Below, in pieces: positions 8,575-17,645 of a stretch of 64,000 nucleotides of DNA (its first letter is position 1; every line of letters starts with the position of its first letter). The notes beneath the pieces were generated by a model that saw nothing but the letters and a program-made list of their open reading frames with translations, was not told the DNA's origin and searched no databases. The DNA comes from Pseudomonas fragi. GTDB lineage: Bacteria; Pseudomonadota; Gammaproteobacteria; Pseudomonadales; Pseudomonadaceae. Location of the stretch: positions 62,001 through 126,000 of the forward strand of contig NZ_NQKQ01000006.1 in the NCBI RefSeq assembly GCF_002269505.1, given 5' to 3'. The position numbers and the translations under genes are program-made.

Positions 8575-9651
8575 ATGAACAGCTCGAACGCAACCGCTAT
8601 GACCCAACCTGGCGTACCGATGAAGGTGCGCAATGTGAGCAAGCGCTTTGGCGCCTTTACCGCACTGGACAATGTCTCGCTGGATGTGGCCGCAGGCGAG
8701 CTGGTGTGTCTGCTCGGGCCCTCCGGTTGCGGCAAAACCACGCTGTTGCGCTGTATCGCGGGGCTTGAGCGCCAGGACAACGGTGCTTTGTATCTGGGGG
8801 ATCGCGATGTATCCGAGCTGGCGCCGCAAGCCCGTGACTACGGGATTCTGTTTCAGTCCTACGCCCTTTTTCCCAATCTGACCGTTGAAGCAAATATCGC
8901 CTACGGTCTGGCGGGCAGCAATCGCGATGTGGTGCGCAAGCGCGTCGGCGACATGCTGGAGCTGGTGGGCCTGACCGGCAGTGAAAAGAAGTTTCCGGGC
9001 CAGCTTTCCGGTGGCCAGCAGCAGCGAGTTGCCCTGGCCCGAGCCCTGGCGCCATCGCCTTCGCTGCTGCTGCTCGATGAGCCGATGTCGGCGCTGGATG
9101 CCCGCGTACGTGAGCACTTGTGTACCGAGTTGCGCCAGCTTCAACGCAGCCTGGGCATCACCACGCTGATGGTCACCCACAACCAGGACGAGGCCATGCT
9201 CATGGCCGACCGCATTGCGGTGATGAACAACGGCAAAGTCGAGCAATACGCCACTCCGCAAGAAATCTACGACAAGCCGGCCACGCCCTTTGTCGCCGAG
9301 TTTGTCGGGCAGGGTAACTGGCTGCCGTTTTTGCGCAACAGCGCCACTCACGCCCAGGTTGGCGGTATGAACATGCGTCTGGCGGATGACGCTGGCCGCG
9401 CCGCCTCGGGGCGTTTGTTCTGCCGCCCCGAAGCCATCAGCGTCAATCCGCTGCTGCATCAGGAAAACCTGTTTCCGGCACGGGTGCGTGAAATCACCTT
9501 TTTGGGCAATCGCTGTCGCATGAGCTTTGAACTCAACCACCTGCCGGGCCATGCCCTGACGGCCGAAGTGGGCAGCCAGGACTTGCCGCGCCTCGGCACG
9601 CCGGACATTGTTGTCGCCCTGCCGCCTGCTAGCCTGCAGGTGTTTGCCTGA
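8575..9651 (+). CDS. phnT: Putative 2-aminoethylphosphonate ABC importer, ATP-binding protein (PhnT)
   Basis: 358-residue ABC ATPase of the PotA/FbpC class: Walker [10 protein letters not shown], signature LSGGQQQR, Walker [14 protein letters not shown]-loop VTHN, and a C-terminal TOBE-like domain (after residue about 240). It resembles the PhnT family of aminoethylphosphonate importers. The start ATG at 8575 follows GAGG (8563-8566). The permease ATG comes two bases after its TGA. Substrate assignment relies on the family and on the oxygenase and regulator around it. Confidence 0.85.
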   Translation: MNSSNATAMTQPGVPMKVRNVSKRFGAFTALDNVSLDVAAGELVCLLGPSGCGKTTLLRCIAGLERQDNGALYLGDRDVSELAPQARDYGILFQSYALFPNLTVEANIAYGLAGSNRDVVRKRVGDMLELVGLTGSEKKFPGQLSGGQQQRVALARALAPSPSLLLLDEPMSALDARVREHLCTELRQLQRSLGITTLMVTHNQDEAMLMADRIAVMNNGKVEQYATPQEIYDKPATPFVAEFVGQGNWLPFLRNSATHAQVGGMNMRLADDAGRAASGRLFCRPEAISVNPLLHQENLFPARVREITFLGNRCRMSFELNHLPGHALTAEVGSQDLPRLGTPDIVVALPPASLQVFA

Positions 9652-9652
9652 G

Positions 9653-11377
9653 ATGGCCGCTGAAATGGCCCTGCCACTGACCGGCAAAATCCCCCGCCAA
9701 ACCAGCCGTGCGGAACTCGGTGACCGCATTTTCGTGGTGGGCGGCAAACTCCTGTTACTGCTATTGCTGAGTGTCGCGGTGCTGATGCCGTTACTGGCGA
9801 TCTTCTGGCGCGGTTTCAGTGCCGAAGACGGTCAGGGCGGCGGTTGGGTTGCAGCGCGGGAGCTGGTTACCAGCGCCAACTTTCACTGGTTGCTTGGCAA
9901 TAGCCTTAAGGTTTCACTGAGCGTGGCGGCCATTGTCGTACCGCTGGCGTATCTGTTCGCCTACGCCTTGCAACGCACCATGATCCCCGGCAAGCGTATC
10001 TGGCGCGGGTTGTCACTGCTGCCATTGATGGCGCCTTCGATGTTGCCGGGCATCGCGCTGGTCTATCTGTTCGGTAACCAGGGCATGTTGCGTGGACTGA
10101 TTTCGGACAATATCTACGGCTTCTGGGGGATTGTTCTCGGGGAAGCGATCTACACCTTCCCGCACGCCTTGATGATTTTGCTATCGGCTTTGTCGCTGGC
10201 CGATGCGCGCCTGTTTGACGCCGCCTCAAGCATGGGCGCCGGTCCCTTCAAAGCCTTTCGCAGCATTACCTGGCCAGGCACCAAACAGGCCGTGTTCGCA
10301 GCATTTTGTCTGGTTTTCACCCTGACCATCACCGACTTCGGCGTGCCGGTTGTGGTGGGGGGTGACTATCAGGTGCTGGCGCTGGAAGCCTACAAGGCCG
10401 TAGTCGGCCAGCAGCAATTCGGTCGCGGTGCCTTGATCGGCATGGTTTTGCTGTTGCCGGCCCTGTTCAGTTTTGGCGTCGATGCCTGGTTGCGCCGTCA
10501 GCAGGGTGACTCGATGAGCGGCCGCGCCCAGGTGTTCAAGCCGGTGCCGTCGAAAGTCCGTGACCGCTGCTATCTGGCCATTGTGCTGCTGATTTGCGCC
10601 ACCTTGCTGCTGGTGTTCGGGATGGCGGTGTATTCGTCGCTGGTCAAGTTCTGGCCATACAACCTGTCACTGTCGCTCAACCACTACCAGTTCAACGACA
10701 CCGCTGGAGGAGGCTGGTTGGCCTACCGCAACAGCGTGACGATGGCGTTATGTACGGCGGTGATCGGTAGTGCGGTGATCTTTACCGGCGCCTATCTGAT
10801 GGAAAAAACCAGAAGCCAGAAGGGGCTGAATCTGGCCTTGCGCATGCTCAGCTTTGTGCCGATGGCTGTGCCGGGCCTGGTGCTGGGGCTGGGCTACGTG
10901 TTCTTTTTCAACCTGCCGGGCAATCCGCTGCATGTGCTCTACGGCACCATGACCCTGCTGGTGGCCTGCACCATTGCGCATTATTTGACCACCGCACAAA
11001 TGACGGCCACCACGGCCCTGCGCCAGCTCGACAGCGAATTTGAAGCCGCTGCACTGTCGCTCAAGGCACCGTTGTATCGCCACTACTGGCGCGTCACCGT
11101 GCCGATTTGCCTGCCGGCGCTGCTGGACATCATGCGCTACCTGTTTGTCTCGGCGATGACCACCGTGTCAGCGGCGATCTTTCTCTACAGCCCCGACACC
11201 ATCCTGGCGGCGGTGGCGGTGCTGAACATGGACGATGCCGGCAACGTGGGCGGCGCGGCGGCCATGTCGACCTTGATTCTGTTCACTTCGGCGGGTGTAT
11301 CCCTGCTCCTGGCCCGGGCTTCGCGCGGCTTGCTGCGCCGTTCCCAGGCCTGGCGCCAGGGTGCGCCCGCGCCATAA
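9653..11377 (+). CDS. phnU: Putative 2-aminoethylphosphonate ABC importer, fused permease (PhnU)
   Basis: 574-residue inner-membrane permease with two tandem binding-protein-dependent transport domains, about 12 transmembrane segments in all. Both halves carry an EAA-like loop (LFDAASSMGAGPFKAFRSIT in the first, FEAAALSLKAPLYRHYWRVT in the second). Fused double permeases are usual for iron/thiamine-type and phosphonate-type importers of this class. I chose the ATG at 9653 (another in-frame ATG lies at 9665); the longer frame lies within phnT. Confidence 0.85.
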   Translation: MAAEMALPLTGKIPRQTSRAELGDRIFVVGGKLLLLLLLSVAVLMPLLAIFWRGFSAEDGQGGGWVAARELVTSANFHWLLGNSLKVSLSVAAIVVPLAYLFAYALQRTMIPGKRIWRGLSLLPLMAPSMLPGIALVYLFGNQGMLRGLISDNIYGFWGIVLGEAIYTFPHALMILLSALSLADARLFDAASSMGAGPFKAFRSITWPGTKQAVFAAFCLVFTLTITDFGVPVVVGGDYQVLALEAYKAVVGQQQFGRGALIGMVLLLPALFSFGVDAWLRRQQGDSMSGRAQVFKPVPSKVRDRCYLAIVLLICATLLLVFGMAVYSSLVKFWPYNLSLSLNHYQFNDTAGGGWLAYRNSVTMALCTAVIGSAVIFTGAYLMEKTRSQKGLNLALRMLSFVPMAVPGLVLGLGYVFFFNLPGNPLHVLYGTMTLLVACTIAHYLTTAQMTATTALRQLDSEFEAAALSLKAPLYRHYWRVTVPICLPALLDIMRYLFVSAMTTVSAAIFLYSPDTILAAVAVLNMDDAGNVGGAAAMSTLILFTSAGVSLLLARASRGLLRRSQAWRQGAPAP

Positions 11378-11414
11378 CAATAACCCTGCCCCTACACCCA
11401 AAAGGAACCGCACC

Positions 11415-12437
11415 ATGTTCAAGCCTCTTGCTCTTGCCGCTGCAGTCCTCAGCGCTTTTAGCTTTAACGCGTTCGCTGCCAAAACCGAACTGACCGTGTA
11501 CACGGCCCTCGAAGCCGAACAGCTCAAGACCTACAAGCAGGCCTTTGAAAAGGCCAACCCGGACGTCGAGATCAAGTGGGTGCGCGATTCCACGGGCATC
11601 ATTACCGCCAAGTTGCTGGCTGAAAAAGCTCGCCCGCAAGCCGATGCGGTGTGGGGCCTGGCCGCCTCCAGCCTGGCGATTCTGGACCAGCAGGGCATGC
11701 TGCAAAGCTACGCGCCCAAAGACCTGGCCAAGATTGGCGGCAACTACCGTGATGCGGCCAACCCGCCGGCCTGGGTAGGCATGGACGTGTGGGCTGCGAC
11801 CATTTGCTTCAACACCATCGAGGCCGAAAAACAGGGCCTGAGCAAGCCGGTGAGCTGGCAAGACCTGACCAAGCCTGAATACAAGGGCAAGATCGTGATG
11901 CCCAACCCGGCCTCGTCCGGTACCGGTTTTCTGGACGTGAGTGCCTGGTTGCAAACGTTCGGTGAGAAGCAGGGCTGGCAGTTTATGGATGACTTGCACC
12001 AGAACATCGGCCAGTACGTCCATTCGGGTTCCAAGCCTTGCAAACTGGCGGCTGCAGGTGAGTTCCCGATTGGTATCTCGTTTGAATACCCGGCCGTGCA
12101 GCTCAAGCGTCAGGGGGCGCCGCTGGATATCGTGTTGCCCAAAGAAGGCCTGGGCTGGGAAATCGAGGCTACGGCTGTAATCAAAGGCACCCCGCACGAA
12201 GAGGCAGCCAAAAAGCTGGCTGATTTCTCCGCAAGCCCGGCGGCGATGGAGCTTTATAAAGAGAACTTCGCGGTACTCGCCCAGCCTGGCATCGCCAAGC
12301 CACAGACCGAGCTGCCAGCCGACTACGAGCAGCGCCTGATCAAGAACGACTTCGCCTGGGCCTCGCAGAATCGCGACAGCATCCTGGCCGAGTGGCGTAA
12401 GCGCTATGACGGCAAGTCCGAGAAAGTGGCGCAGTAA
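11415..12437 (+). CDS. phnS: Putative 2-aminoethylphosphonate ABC importer, periplasmic binding protein
   Basis: 340-residue extracellular solute-binding protein. A Sec signal peptide (residues 1-22, cleavage after AFA) precedes a mature start KTELTVYTALEAEQL that is typical of the iron/thiamine/aminoethylphosphonate binding-protein family. The start ATG at 11415 follows AAAGGAACC. It should deliver the ligand to PhnU/PhnT. The ligand is inferred to be an aminophosphonate from the TIGR-type family resemblance and the downstream HD oxygenase. Confidence 0.85.
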   Translation: MFKPLALAAAVLSAFSFNAFAAKTELTVYTALEAEQLKTYKQAFEKANPDVEIKWVRDSTGIITAKLLAEKARPQADAVWGLAASSLAILDQQGMLQSYAPKDLAKIGGNYRDAANPPAWVGMDVWAATICFNTIEAEKQGLSKPVSWQDLTKPEYKGKIVMPNPASSGTGFLDVSAWLQTFGEKQGWQFMDDLHQNIGQYVHSGSKPCKLAAAGEFPIGISFEYPAVQLKRQGAPLDIVLPKEGLGWEIEATAVIKGTPHEEAAKKLADFSASPAAMELYKENFAVLAQPGIAKPQTELPADYEQRLIKNDFAWASQNRDSILAEWRKRYDGKSEKVAQ

Positions 12438-12439
12438 AG

Positions 12440-12553
12440 CCCCTCACCCCAACCCTCTCCCAAAGGGAGAGGGAGCTTGATCGGGGTGTTCCCGACTAAT
12501 GTGTACGACTCAAATCTGCTCCCTCTCCCTTTGGGAGAGGGCTGGGGTGAGGG
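12440..12553. repeat. Paired inverted family A repeats inside the phosphonate operon
   Basis: Two family A units in opposite orientation (12440-12473 and 12521-12553), separated by about 47 bases. Together they form a BIME-like structure between the binding-protein gene and the FAD oxidoreductase gene. It could fold as one long hairpin in mRNA and uncouple importer from enzyme expression (inference). Confidence 0.88.
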
Positions 12554-12577
12554 TTGCGGCTTACCAAGGGCTCGAGC

Positions 12578-13711
12578 ATGTCCCAATCCGATTCAATCCT
12601 TATCGTCGGCGCCGGTATTCTGGGCTTGTCCCACGCCTATGCTGCGGCAAAACGCGGGCTCAAGGTGCACGTCTTCGAACGCACCGCCACGCCACTGGGC
12701 GCCTCGGTGCGCAATTTCGGCCAGGCGCTGGTCACCGGCCAACCACCGGGCGTGATGCTCGATCTGGCCCGTGCCAGCCGCAGCATCTGGGCTGATTGGG
12801 CACAACGCGCAGGCTTTGATCTCAAGCGTAATGGCTCATACCTTTTCGCCCGCACCGAAGCCGAAGAGCACTTGCTCGAAGCTTTCTGCCAAGGTCGAGC
12901 ACGGGAGTTCGGTTATCGCGTCGAATTAGTGCGCGGTGCAGAAATGGACGCTCTTTATGGTGGTCAATTCAGCCATCACCGCGCCGCTTTGCATGGCCTT
13001 GACGACCAGCAGGTGTATTCACGCGAAGCCATCCCGGCCCTTATCAATTTTTTGCACGGTGAGCTGGGCGTCGAATTTCATTTTTCGACCCTGGTGCGCG
13101 AGGTCGAACCCGGTCAGGTCCACACCACGGCGGGCAGTTTCAAGGGGGCGCAGGTGATTGTGTGTTCGGGTCACGACTACCTGACCTTACTGGCCGAGCC
13201 GCTGGCCAGACTCAACCCGCAGGTTTGCCGTCTGCAAATGCTGCGCGTGCGGCCCAAGATCGATTTGAAGCTACAACATGCTCTGCTGACCGGCCTGAGT
13301 TGCGTGCACTACGGCGCATTCGCCGACTTGCCCGAAGCAGCGCCCGTGCAGGCCGAAATCCTGCGCGACAGCCCGTACCTGGATGAGCACGGCATCCATC
13401 TGCTGATCAGTCCTACGCCTTATGGTGATTTGATCGTCGGCGATTCTCACGATTACAGTCGGGATCCTTCACCTTTCAACGGCGAGCAGGTGGATAACTG
13501 GATGCTGCAACTGTGCCAAGAAACCCTGGGCTGTGAAGTGCAGGTGGTGGAGCGTTGGCAGGGCGTCTATGGTGCCAGGGGGGCCAGGCCATTCACCTGG
13601 CTGGAGGTCGAGCCCGGCCTGAATGCGGCGCTGATGCACACGGGTGTGGGCATGAGCGTGGGGCCGGCGATGGCCGAGGGCAATATTGCCCGGATGCTGG
13701 AGAAGATGTGA
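12578..13711 (+). CDS. FAD-dependent amine oxidoreductase of phosphonate loci (TIGR03364 type)
   Basis: 377-residue DAO-fold flavoprotein. The N-terminal dinucleotide-binding motif is VGAGILGLSHA and is followed by an acidic end of the second strand (VFERTATP). The C-terminal FAD contact is GVGMSVGPAMAEGN. It resembles the uncharacterised FAD oxidoreductase family found in phosphonate-degradation loci; I recall reports that relatives oxidise N-methylated aminoethylphosphonate, but I cannot verify that here. The start ATG at 12578 is preceded by an AAGGGC site. Its TGA overlaps the HD-gene ATG (TGATG), so the two are translationally coupled and probably act in one pathway. Confidence 0.8.
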   Translation: MSQSDSILIVGAGILGLSHAYAAAKRGLKVHVFERTATPLGASVRNFGQALVTGQPPGVMLDLARASRSIWADWAQRAGFDLKRNGSYLFARTEAEEHLLEAFCQGRAREFGYRVELVRGAEMDALYGGQFSHHRAALHGLDDQQVYSREAIPALINFLHGELGVEFHFSTLVREVEPGQVHTTAGSFKGAQVIVCSGHDYLTLLAEPLARLNPQVCRLQMLRVRPKIDLKLQHALLTGLSCVHYGAFADLPEAAPVQAEILRDSPYLDEHGIHLLISPTPYGDLIVGDSHDYSRDPSPFNGEQVDNWMLQLCQETLGCEVQVVERWQGVYGARGARPFTWLEVEPGLNAALMHTGVGMSVGPAMAEGNIARMLEKM

Positions 13712-14268
13712 TGACACATGCGCAGCAAGTGGTTGAAGACGTTTTTGGTTTGTATCAGCAATACGGCACCGACGATTACATCGGTGAGCCGGTGTCACAG
13801 ATCGAGCATATGTCTCAGGCCGCGCAGCTTGCGCTGGATGAAGGTTATGACGATGAAGTGGTGTTGGCCGCTTTCTTTCACGATATCGGGCACTTTTGCG
13901 GCAAGGATGCGCAGAACATGGGCGGCTACGGGGTGCTCAGCCATGAGCGGATTGGCGCCGATTACCTGCGCCGTGCCGGGTTCAGCGAGCGGCTGGCCAA
14001 GCTGGTGGAATACCATGTACAGGCTAAGCGTTACCTGACCTTGCGCCAACCGGGGTACTACGCGCTGTTGAGTGAGGCGAGCATTCGCACGCTGGGTTAT
14101 CAGGGCGGTGTGATGAGCGAGGCCGAGGCGGATGCATTCGAGCAGGACCCGTTGTGCCAACTGAGCCTGCGCATGCGGGTGTGGGATGAGCAGGCCAAGG
14201 CGATGCATGTGCCGGTGATCGACCTGCACATCCTCAAGGCCAAAGCCGTGCGCCTGTTAGAGGGTTAA
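13711..14268 (+). CDS. PhnZ-like HD-domain mixed-valent di-iron oxygenase
   Basis: 185-residue HD-domain protein. Putative iron ligands are His33, His57, Asp58 (FFHDIGH), His78 (LSHERIG), His102 (EYHVQ) and Asp159 (VWDEQ). This spacing closely follows the di-iron site I remember for PhnZ (His34, His58, Asp59, His80, His104, Asp161). Tyr23 and Glu26 (YIGE) match the PhnZ substrate-gating Tyr24/Glu27 pair. PhnZ cleaves the C-P bond of 1-hydroxy-2-aminoethylphosphonate to glycine and phosphate; TmpB does the trimethylated equivalent, giving glycine betaine. No alpha-hydroxylase gene (PhnY*/TmpA) lies beside it. Confidence 0.85.
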   Translation: MTHAQQVVEDVFGLYQQYGTDDYIGEPVSQIEHMSQAAQLALDEGYDDEVVLAAFFHDIGHFCGKDAQNMGGYGVLSHERIGADYLRRAGFSERLAKLVEYHVQAKRYLTLRQPGYYALLSEASIRTLGYQGGVMSEAEADAFEQDPLCQLSLRMRVWDEQAKAMHVPVIDLHILKAKAVRLLEG

Positions 14269-14294
14269 GTACCCATTCTTGTGGGAGCCGGTAC

Positions 14295-15659
14295 TTAGAT
14301 CTGCTCTGCCAACGCCTCGATCTGCTCCTGACGCTCAGCCTGGCTCAACTTCGCATGCGGGTTGAGCGACGACCATTGCGGGTGCGCGCGGGCTTTGTTC
14401 AGGGCTTCGGGCAGTTTGCCCTCGCGCCAGGTCTTGTCCTGCGGGGTGGCGACCTTGATGCTGTCTACGGCCGCATGCCCGCGAGCATTCAGCGCATGCA
14501 GCAATTGCCGTTGACGCAGGGCCAGCAGGCGCAACACGCTGTCGTCCACGGTCAATTCGCGCTGGCCCTTGAGTTTGCCCAGCAAGCGGCTGCCGTAGCT
14601 GCGTGCGGTTTGCAGTGCACCACCGGCAATGGCCCCGGCCAGCGCTGCCGCGCCCAGGGTCAGGCCACCGACCATCAAGTCCACACCGGCCCCGGCTGCC
14701 GCGCCTGCAGCAATCCCGCTACCGACCCGTACACCCAGTTGCTTGAGGGTCTCGGGGTTGAACAAGTCATCGCCCCAACGCCCGTCGAGCAACGGCAAAT
14801 CGCTGGCCGCCGCATCGCTGGTACGAAAGCCATACAGTTTGAGCATGGCTTCAACGCAGCGTTGCTCACGCTGGCGGATCGCTTCGCGCAGTTGCTGGAT
14901 GGCTTGTTGCTCGGCGGCTTTTTCGCTGGCCACGCTACGACGGCAGGCGGCGCAGTCGATCAGCAGTTCGGCAATCAGGCGCATGGCGCTGTGCTTGCGG
15001 GCTTCGCGCTGGGCCTCCTGGTCAGTGATCAAACGTTGCAGCGCCCCGCGTGAATGCTCCAGCAACAGCGCCAGGCTTTCATACAAGCGGCGCTCGCCAT
15101 CTTCGGGCGGGGCCACGCTGTCGAACCGCACCAGCGCATGCAGGCCCAGGCGGGCCAAGGCCTCGCGCCACTCGGGCTCGCGGTGTTGCGGGCTGCTGAC
15201 AAAGTTGAGCACCGGCAGCAGCGGCTTGCCGCAACTGGCCAGTACGCTGAGTTCGTCGCGGTATTTGGCCAGTACTGGTTCGCGGGCGTCGATTACATAC
15301 AGCCCGGCGTCCGAGGCGAGCAATTGGCGCAGTACTTTGGCTTCCTGCTCAAAGCGCTGGCGCGCCTCGCTGCCTTCGAGAAAGCGCGTGACCCGCGCCG
15401 GGCCATCCAGGCGTTCACCGGGGTGGTCGAGGCGTTCAAGGTAGTCGAGCAGGGCGATGGCATCTTCAAGCCCCGGCGTGTCGTACAGCTCCAGCAACGG
15501 CTCGCCGTCTACCGACAGCCGGGCGCCCTCGACATGGCGCGTGGTGCTGGGGCGATGGGACACTTCGCCAAAGCCGACATCCCGGGTGAGGGTGCGCAGC
15601 AATGAGGTTTTGCCGACATTGGTATGGCCGACCACGGCCAGCGTCAGTGGCTTAGTCAT
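14295..15659 (-). CDS. DUF3482 domain GTPase with glycine-zipper region
   Basis: 454-residue Era/Obg-like GTPase. The P-loop is GHTNVGKTS (residues about 11-19), switch II is DTPGLED, and a GTP-specificity segment lies near NFVS. The C-terminal half (DUF3482) has a long helical stretch and a Gly/Ala-rich region (about residues 330-375, GSGIAAGAAAGAGVDL) that looks like a membrane-associating glycine zipper. Start ATG at 15657-15659, overlapping the stop of the upstream DUF2868 gene by eight bases. The pair is conserved in pseudomonads; its function is unknown to me. Confidence 0.85.
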   Translation of the reverse strand: MTKPLTLAVVGHTNVGKTSLLRTLTRDVGFGEVSHRPSTTRHVEGARLSVDGEPLLELYDTPGLEDAIALLDYLERLDHPGERLDGPARVTRFLEGSEARQRFEQEAKVLRQLLASDAGLYVIDAREPVLAKYRDELSVLASCGKPLLPVLNFVSSPQHREPEWREALARLGLHALVRFDSVAPPEDGERRLYESLALLLEHSRGALQRLITDQEAQREARKHSAMRLIAELLIDCAACRRSVASEKAAEQQAIQQLREAIRQREQRCVEAMLKLYGFRTSDAAASDLPLLDGRWGDDLFNPETLKQLGVRVGSGIAAGAAAGAGVDLMVGGLTLGAAALAGAIAGGALQTARSYGSRLLGKLKGQRELTVDDSVLRLLALRQRQLLHALNARGHAAVDSIKVATPQDKTWREGKLPEALNKARAHPQWSSLNPHAKLSQAERQEQIEALAEQI

Positions 15660-17046
15660 GGCCTGTCTCCAGCCAGTTGAGTGGCGCGCTGGCGGCGAAC
15701 GGCAAGCCCAGCTTTTGCAGCGCGGTGTGCCAATCGCCCAGGCGATCGGCGTCCAGTGCCTGACCGGGTGGCGCTTGCAGCAGCCAGATGCGGGTTTCGC
15801 GGGCACTGCGCGCCAGTTCGCCGATCAGCGCCAGGCTGCCGCGATCCGGCGAGCGCCGCGGGTCGCAGGCAATGGCCAGGCGCGCGGGGGGGAAACGAGT
15901 CATTTGTTCCAGCAGTTTTTGCCGGGACTCGCGGCTGTCGAGGATGCCTGCGTCCTTGACCATTGCCGGCAATTGGGGCGGCCAGGGGTGCTGGTCGTCC
16001 AGCTCGATGGCCACGATCAAGGCCCCATCGGTTTGCAGGTCGCTGTGCCCGGCCTGCACGTTGTGCAATTGCTCGGGGGCCATGTCATTTACGCCCAGGC
16101 GCTCGCTGCTGGGCATCAGACGCTCGCGCAACTGGCTGTAGCCGGGCAGGTTGAGGTCCAGCTGCAGCGCGTTGCGCCCGATTTTCCAGCGCCACAGGCA
16201 CAAGGCTGCCAGCAGCAGGCGCGGGATCACGCCGTAAATCAGCACTACACCTACCAGCCAGACCGCCCACGCCTGACGCACCAGTTCGTTGTTGTAGAGG
16301 CTGGTGTCGTTGCTGATGCGGATCATCTCCACGGTGGGCACGCTCATGCCCAGCCAGTTGGGCAGGGCGCCGAGGGCGCGGGTGGCGGCGACAAACACAT
16401 CGGCCCCCAGAATTGTGGTCTCCCAGATAAAGCCATAGCGGCGCGTGGCCATAAGCAGCAGCATCATCACCAGCGCGCTGAGCATCGCCAGCAGCCACAA
16501 GCCATTGACCAGCGTACCCAGTGCCCAGCGATTGAGTTTGCGCCGTTGCAACAACAGCACCAGGGCCGGGGCCAATTGTGCGGCCTTGGCGTCACGGGCG
16601 AGTTTTTCACTGAGCCACAGCCACAGGCGGCCGAGGCTGGCGCTGTGTTCACCGGCAAAAAGCAGGCCGGTTGCCCAGCTCAGAAGCAGTATCAGGTTGA
16701 GCCCCAGCAGGCTGCCCAGGGCCCAGAACACATTGACCGGGGTTTGCCCGTCGCCCAGGGCCGCGAATGCCAGCCCGGCGCCGCTGATCACGGCCAGCAC
16801 GGCCAGTACCAGCAGCGCCAACCGCGCACCTTGCAGCCAGTGCTGCATGGCGGCGAGCAGGCCGTCGCGCTCGGCCAGCCACAGGGCGCGGTTTTGCAGG
16901 CGTGTGGGCAAGTCGCCTGCCGTGGTTCGGGCGCGGCGATTGGCTTCAAGGTCGTCCAGCGGGCCCGCGTGCTCTTCGCGCAGGCGCACGGTTTCGGTCA
17001 GCCAGAGGCGCTGTAGCGGGGTAAGTTGAGTCACGCGACATTCCAT
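15652..17046 (-). CDS. DUF2868 family membrane protein, partner of the GTPase
   Basis: 464-residue protein with about four predicted transmembrane helices in the first 300 residues (for example LALLVLAVLAVISGAGLAFA and VFWALGSLLGLNLILLLSWA). A soluble C-terminal domain of about 160 residues begins near GALIVAIELDD and contains a Rossmann-like alternation. The start is uncertain: ATG at 17046, or GTG at 17034, which would give MTQLTPLQRLW and has GGAATG upstream. It overlaps the GTPase gene by eight bases, so the two are translated together and probably form a membrane complex. Function unknown. Confidence 0.8.
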   Translation of the reverse strand: MECRVTQLTPLQRLWLTETVRLREEHAGPLDDLEANRRARTTAGDLPTRLQNRALWLAERDGLLAAMQHWLQGARLALLVLAVLAVISGAGLAFAALGDGQTPVNVFWALGSLLGLNLILLLSWATGLLFAGEHSASLGRLWLWLSEKLARDAKAAQLAPALVLLLQRRKLNRWALGTLVNGLWLLAMLSALVMMLLLMATRRYGFIWETTILGADVFVAATRALGALPNWLGMSVPTVEMIRISNDTSLYNNELVRQAWAVWLVGVVLIYGVIPRLLLAALCLWRWKIGRNALQLDLNLPGYSQLRERLMPSSERLGVNDMAPEQLHNVQAGHSDLQTDGALIVAIELDDQHPWPPQLPAMVKDAGILDSRESRQKLLEQMTRFPPARLAIACDPRRSPDRGSLALIGELARSARETRIWLLQAPPGQALDADRLGDWHTALQKLGLPFAASAPLNWLETGHD

Positions 17047-17124
17047 TCAAGTGAACCAAGAGCATAACCGCTGTTAGTCAGGCAGGGTACTGTCGGCGCG
17101 GGCGGCTCTGGTATCCTCGGCGCC

Positions 17125-17637
17125 ATGAAAAAAACACTCCCCCTTAGCCTGATCGCGGCACTCGCTGAAAACCGTGTGATCGGCGTCGACAACAGCATGC
17201 CGTGGCATTTGCCTGCGGATTTCAAATATTTCAAGGCCACCACCCTGGGCAAGCCGATCATCATGGGCCGCAAGACCTGGGATTCGTTGGGTCGGCCGTT
17301 ACCGGGTCGCTTGAATCTGGTGGTCAGTCGTCAGACTGATTTGCAGTTAGAAGGTGCCGAGGTGTTTGCATCTCTTGAGGCGGCCGTGGAGCGTGCCCAA
17401 GCGTGGGCAATCGAGCAGGGCGTCAGTGAAGTGATGCTGATTGGCGGCGCGCAGCTGTACACCCAGGGTTTGGCGGATGCCGACCGGTTGTACCTGACGC
17501 GAGTGGGCCTGAGCCCCGAAGGGGATGCGTGGTTTCCTGAGTTTGATCAGGCGCAGTGGAAACTGGTGTCGCAAGAGAAGCACGAGGCTGCGGATGGCAA
17601 GCCGGCGTTCAGTTTTGAGGTGTGGGAAAGGGCTTAA
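17125..17637 (+). CDS. folA: Dihydrofolate reductase
   Basis: 170-residue DHFR reducing dihydrofolate to tetrahydrofolate with NADPH. The N-terminal active-site stretch (RVIGVDNSMPWHLPADFKYF) and the NADPH-binding GKPIIMGRKTW and GGAQLY motifs are intact. The length is slightly above the E. coli enzyme (159). It is monocistronic, divergent from the DUF2868 gene, and followed by a family A repeat pair in the convergent gap. Confidence 0.97.
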   Translation: MKKTLPLSLIAALAENRVIGVDNSMPWHLPADFKYFKATTLGKPIIMGRKTWDSLGRPLPGRLNLVVSRQTDLQLEGAEVFASLEAAVERAQAWAIEQGVSEVMLIGGAQLYTQGLADADRLYLTRVGLSPEGDAWFPEFDQAQWKLVSQEKHEAADGKPAFSFEVWERA

Positions 17638-17645
17638 GGTCAAAA

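Noticed and set aside
7753..9747. 664-residue minus-strand frame over the LysR and phnT genes
   Set aside because: It crosses a repeat and two recognised genes on the other strand, with no known domain.
13711..14268. HD protein considered as an ordinary HDIG phosphohydrolase or nucleotide-regulator
   Set aside because: The ligand spacing, the Tyr/Glu gate and the coupling to the phosphonate genes fit PhnZ-type oxygenases better.
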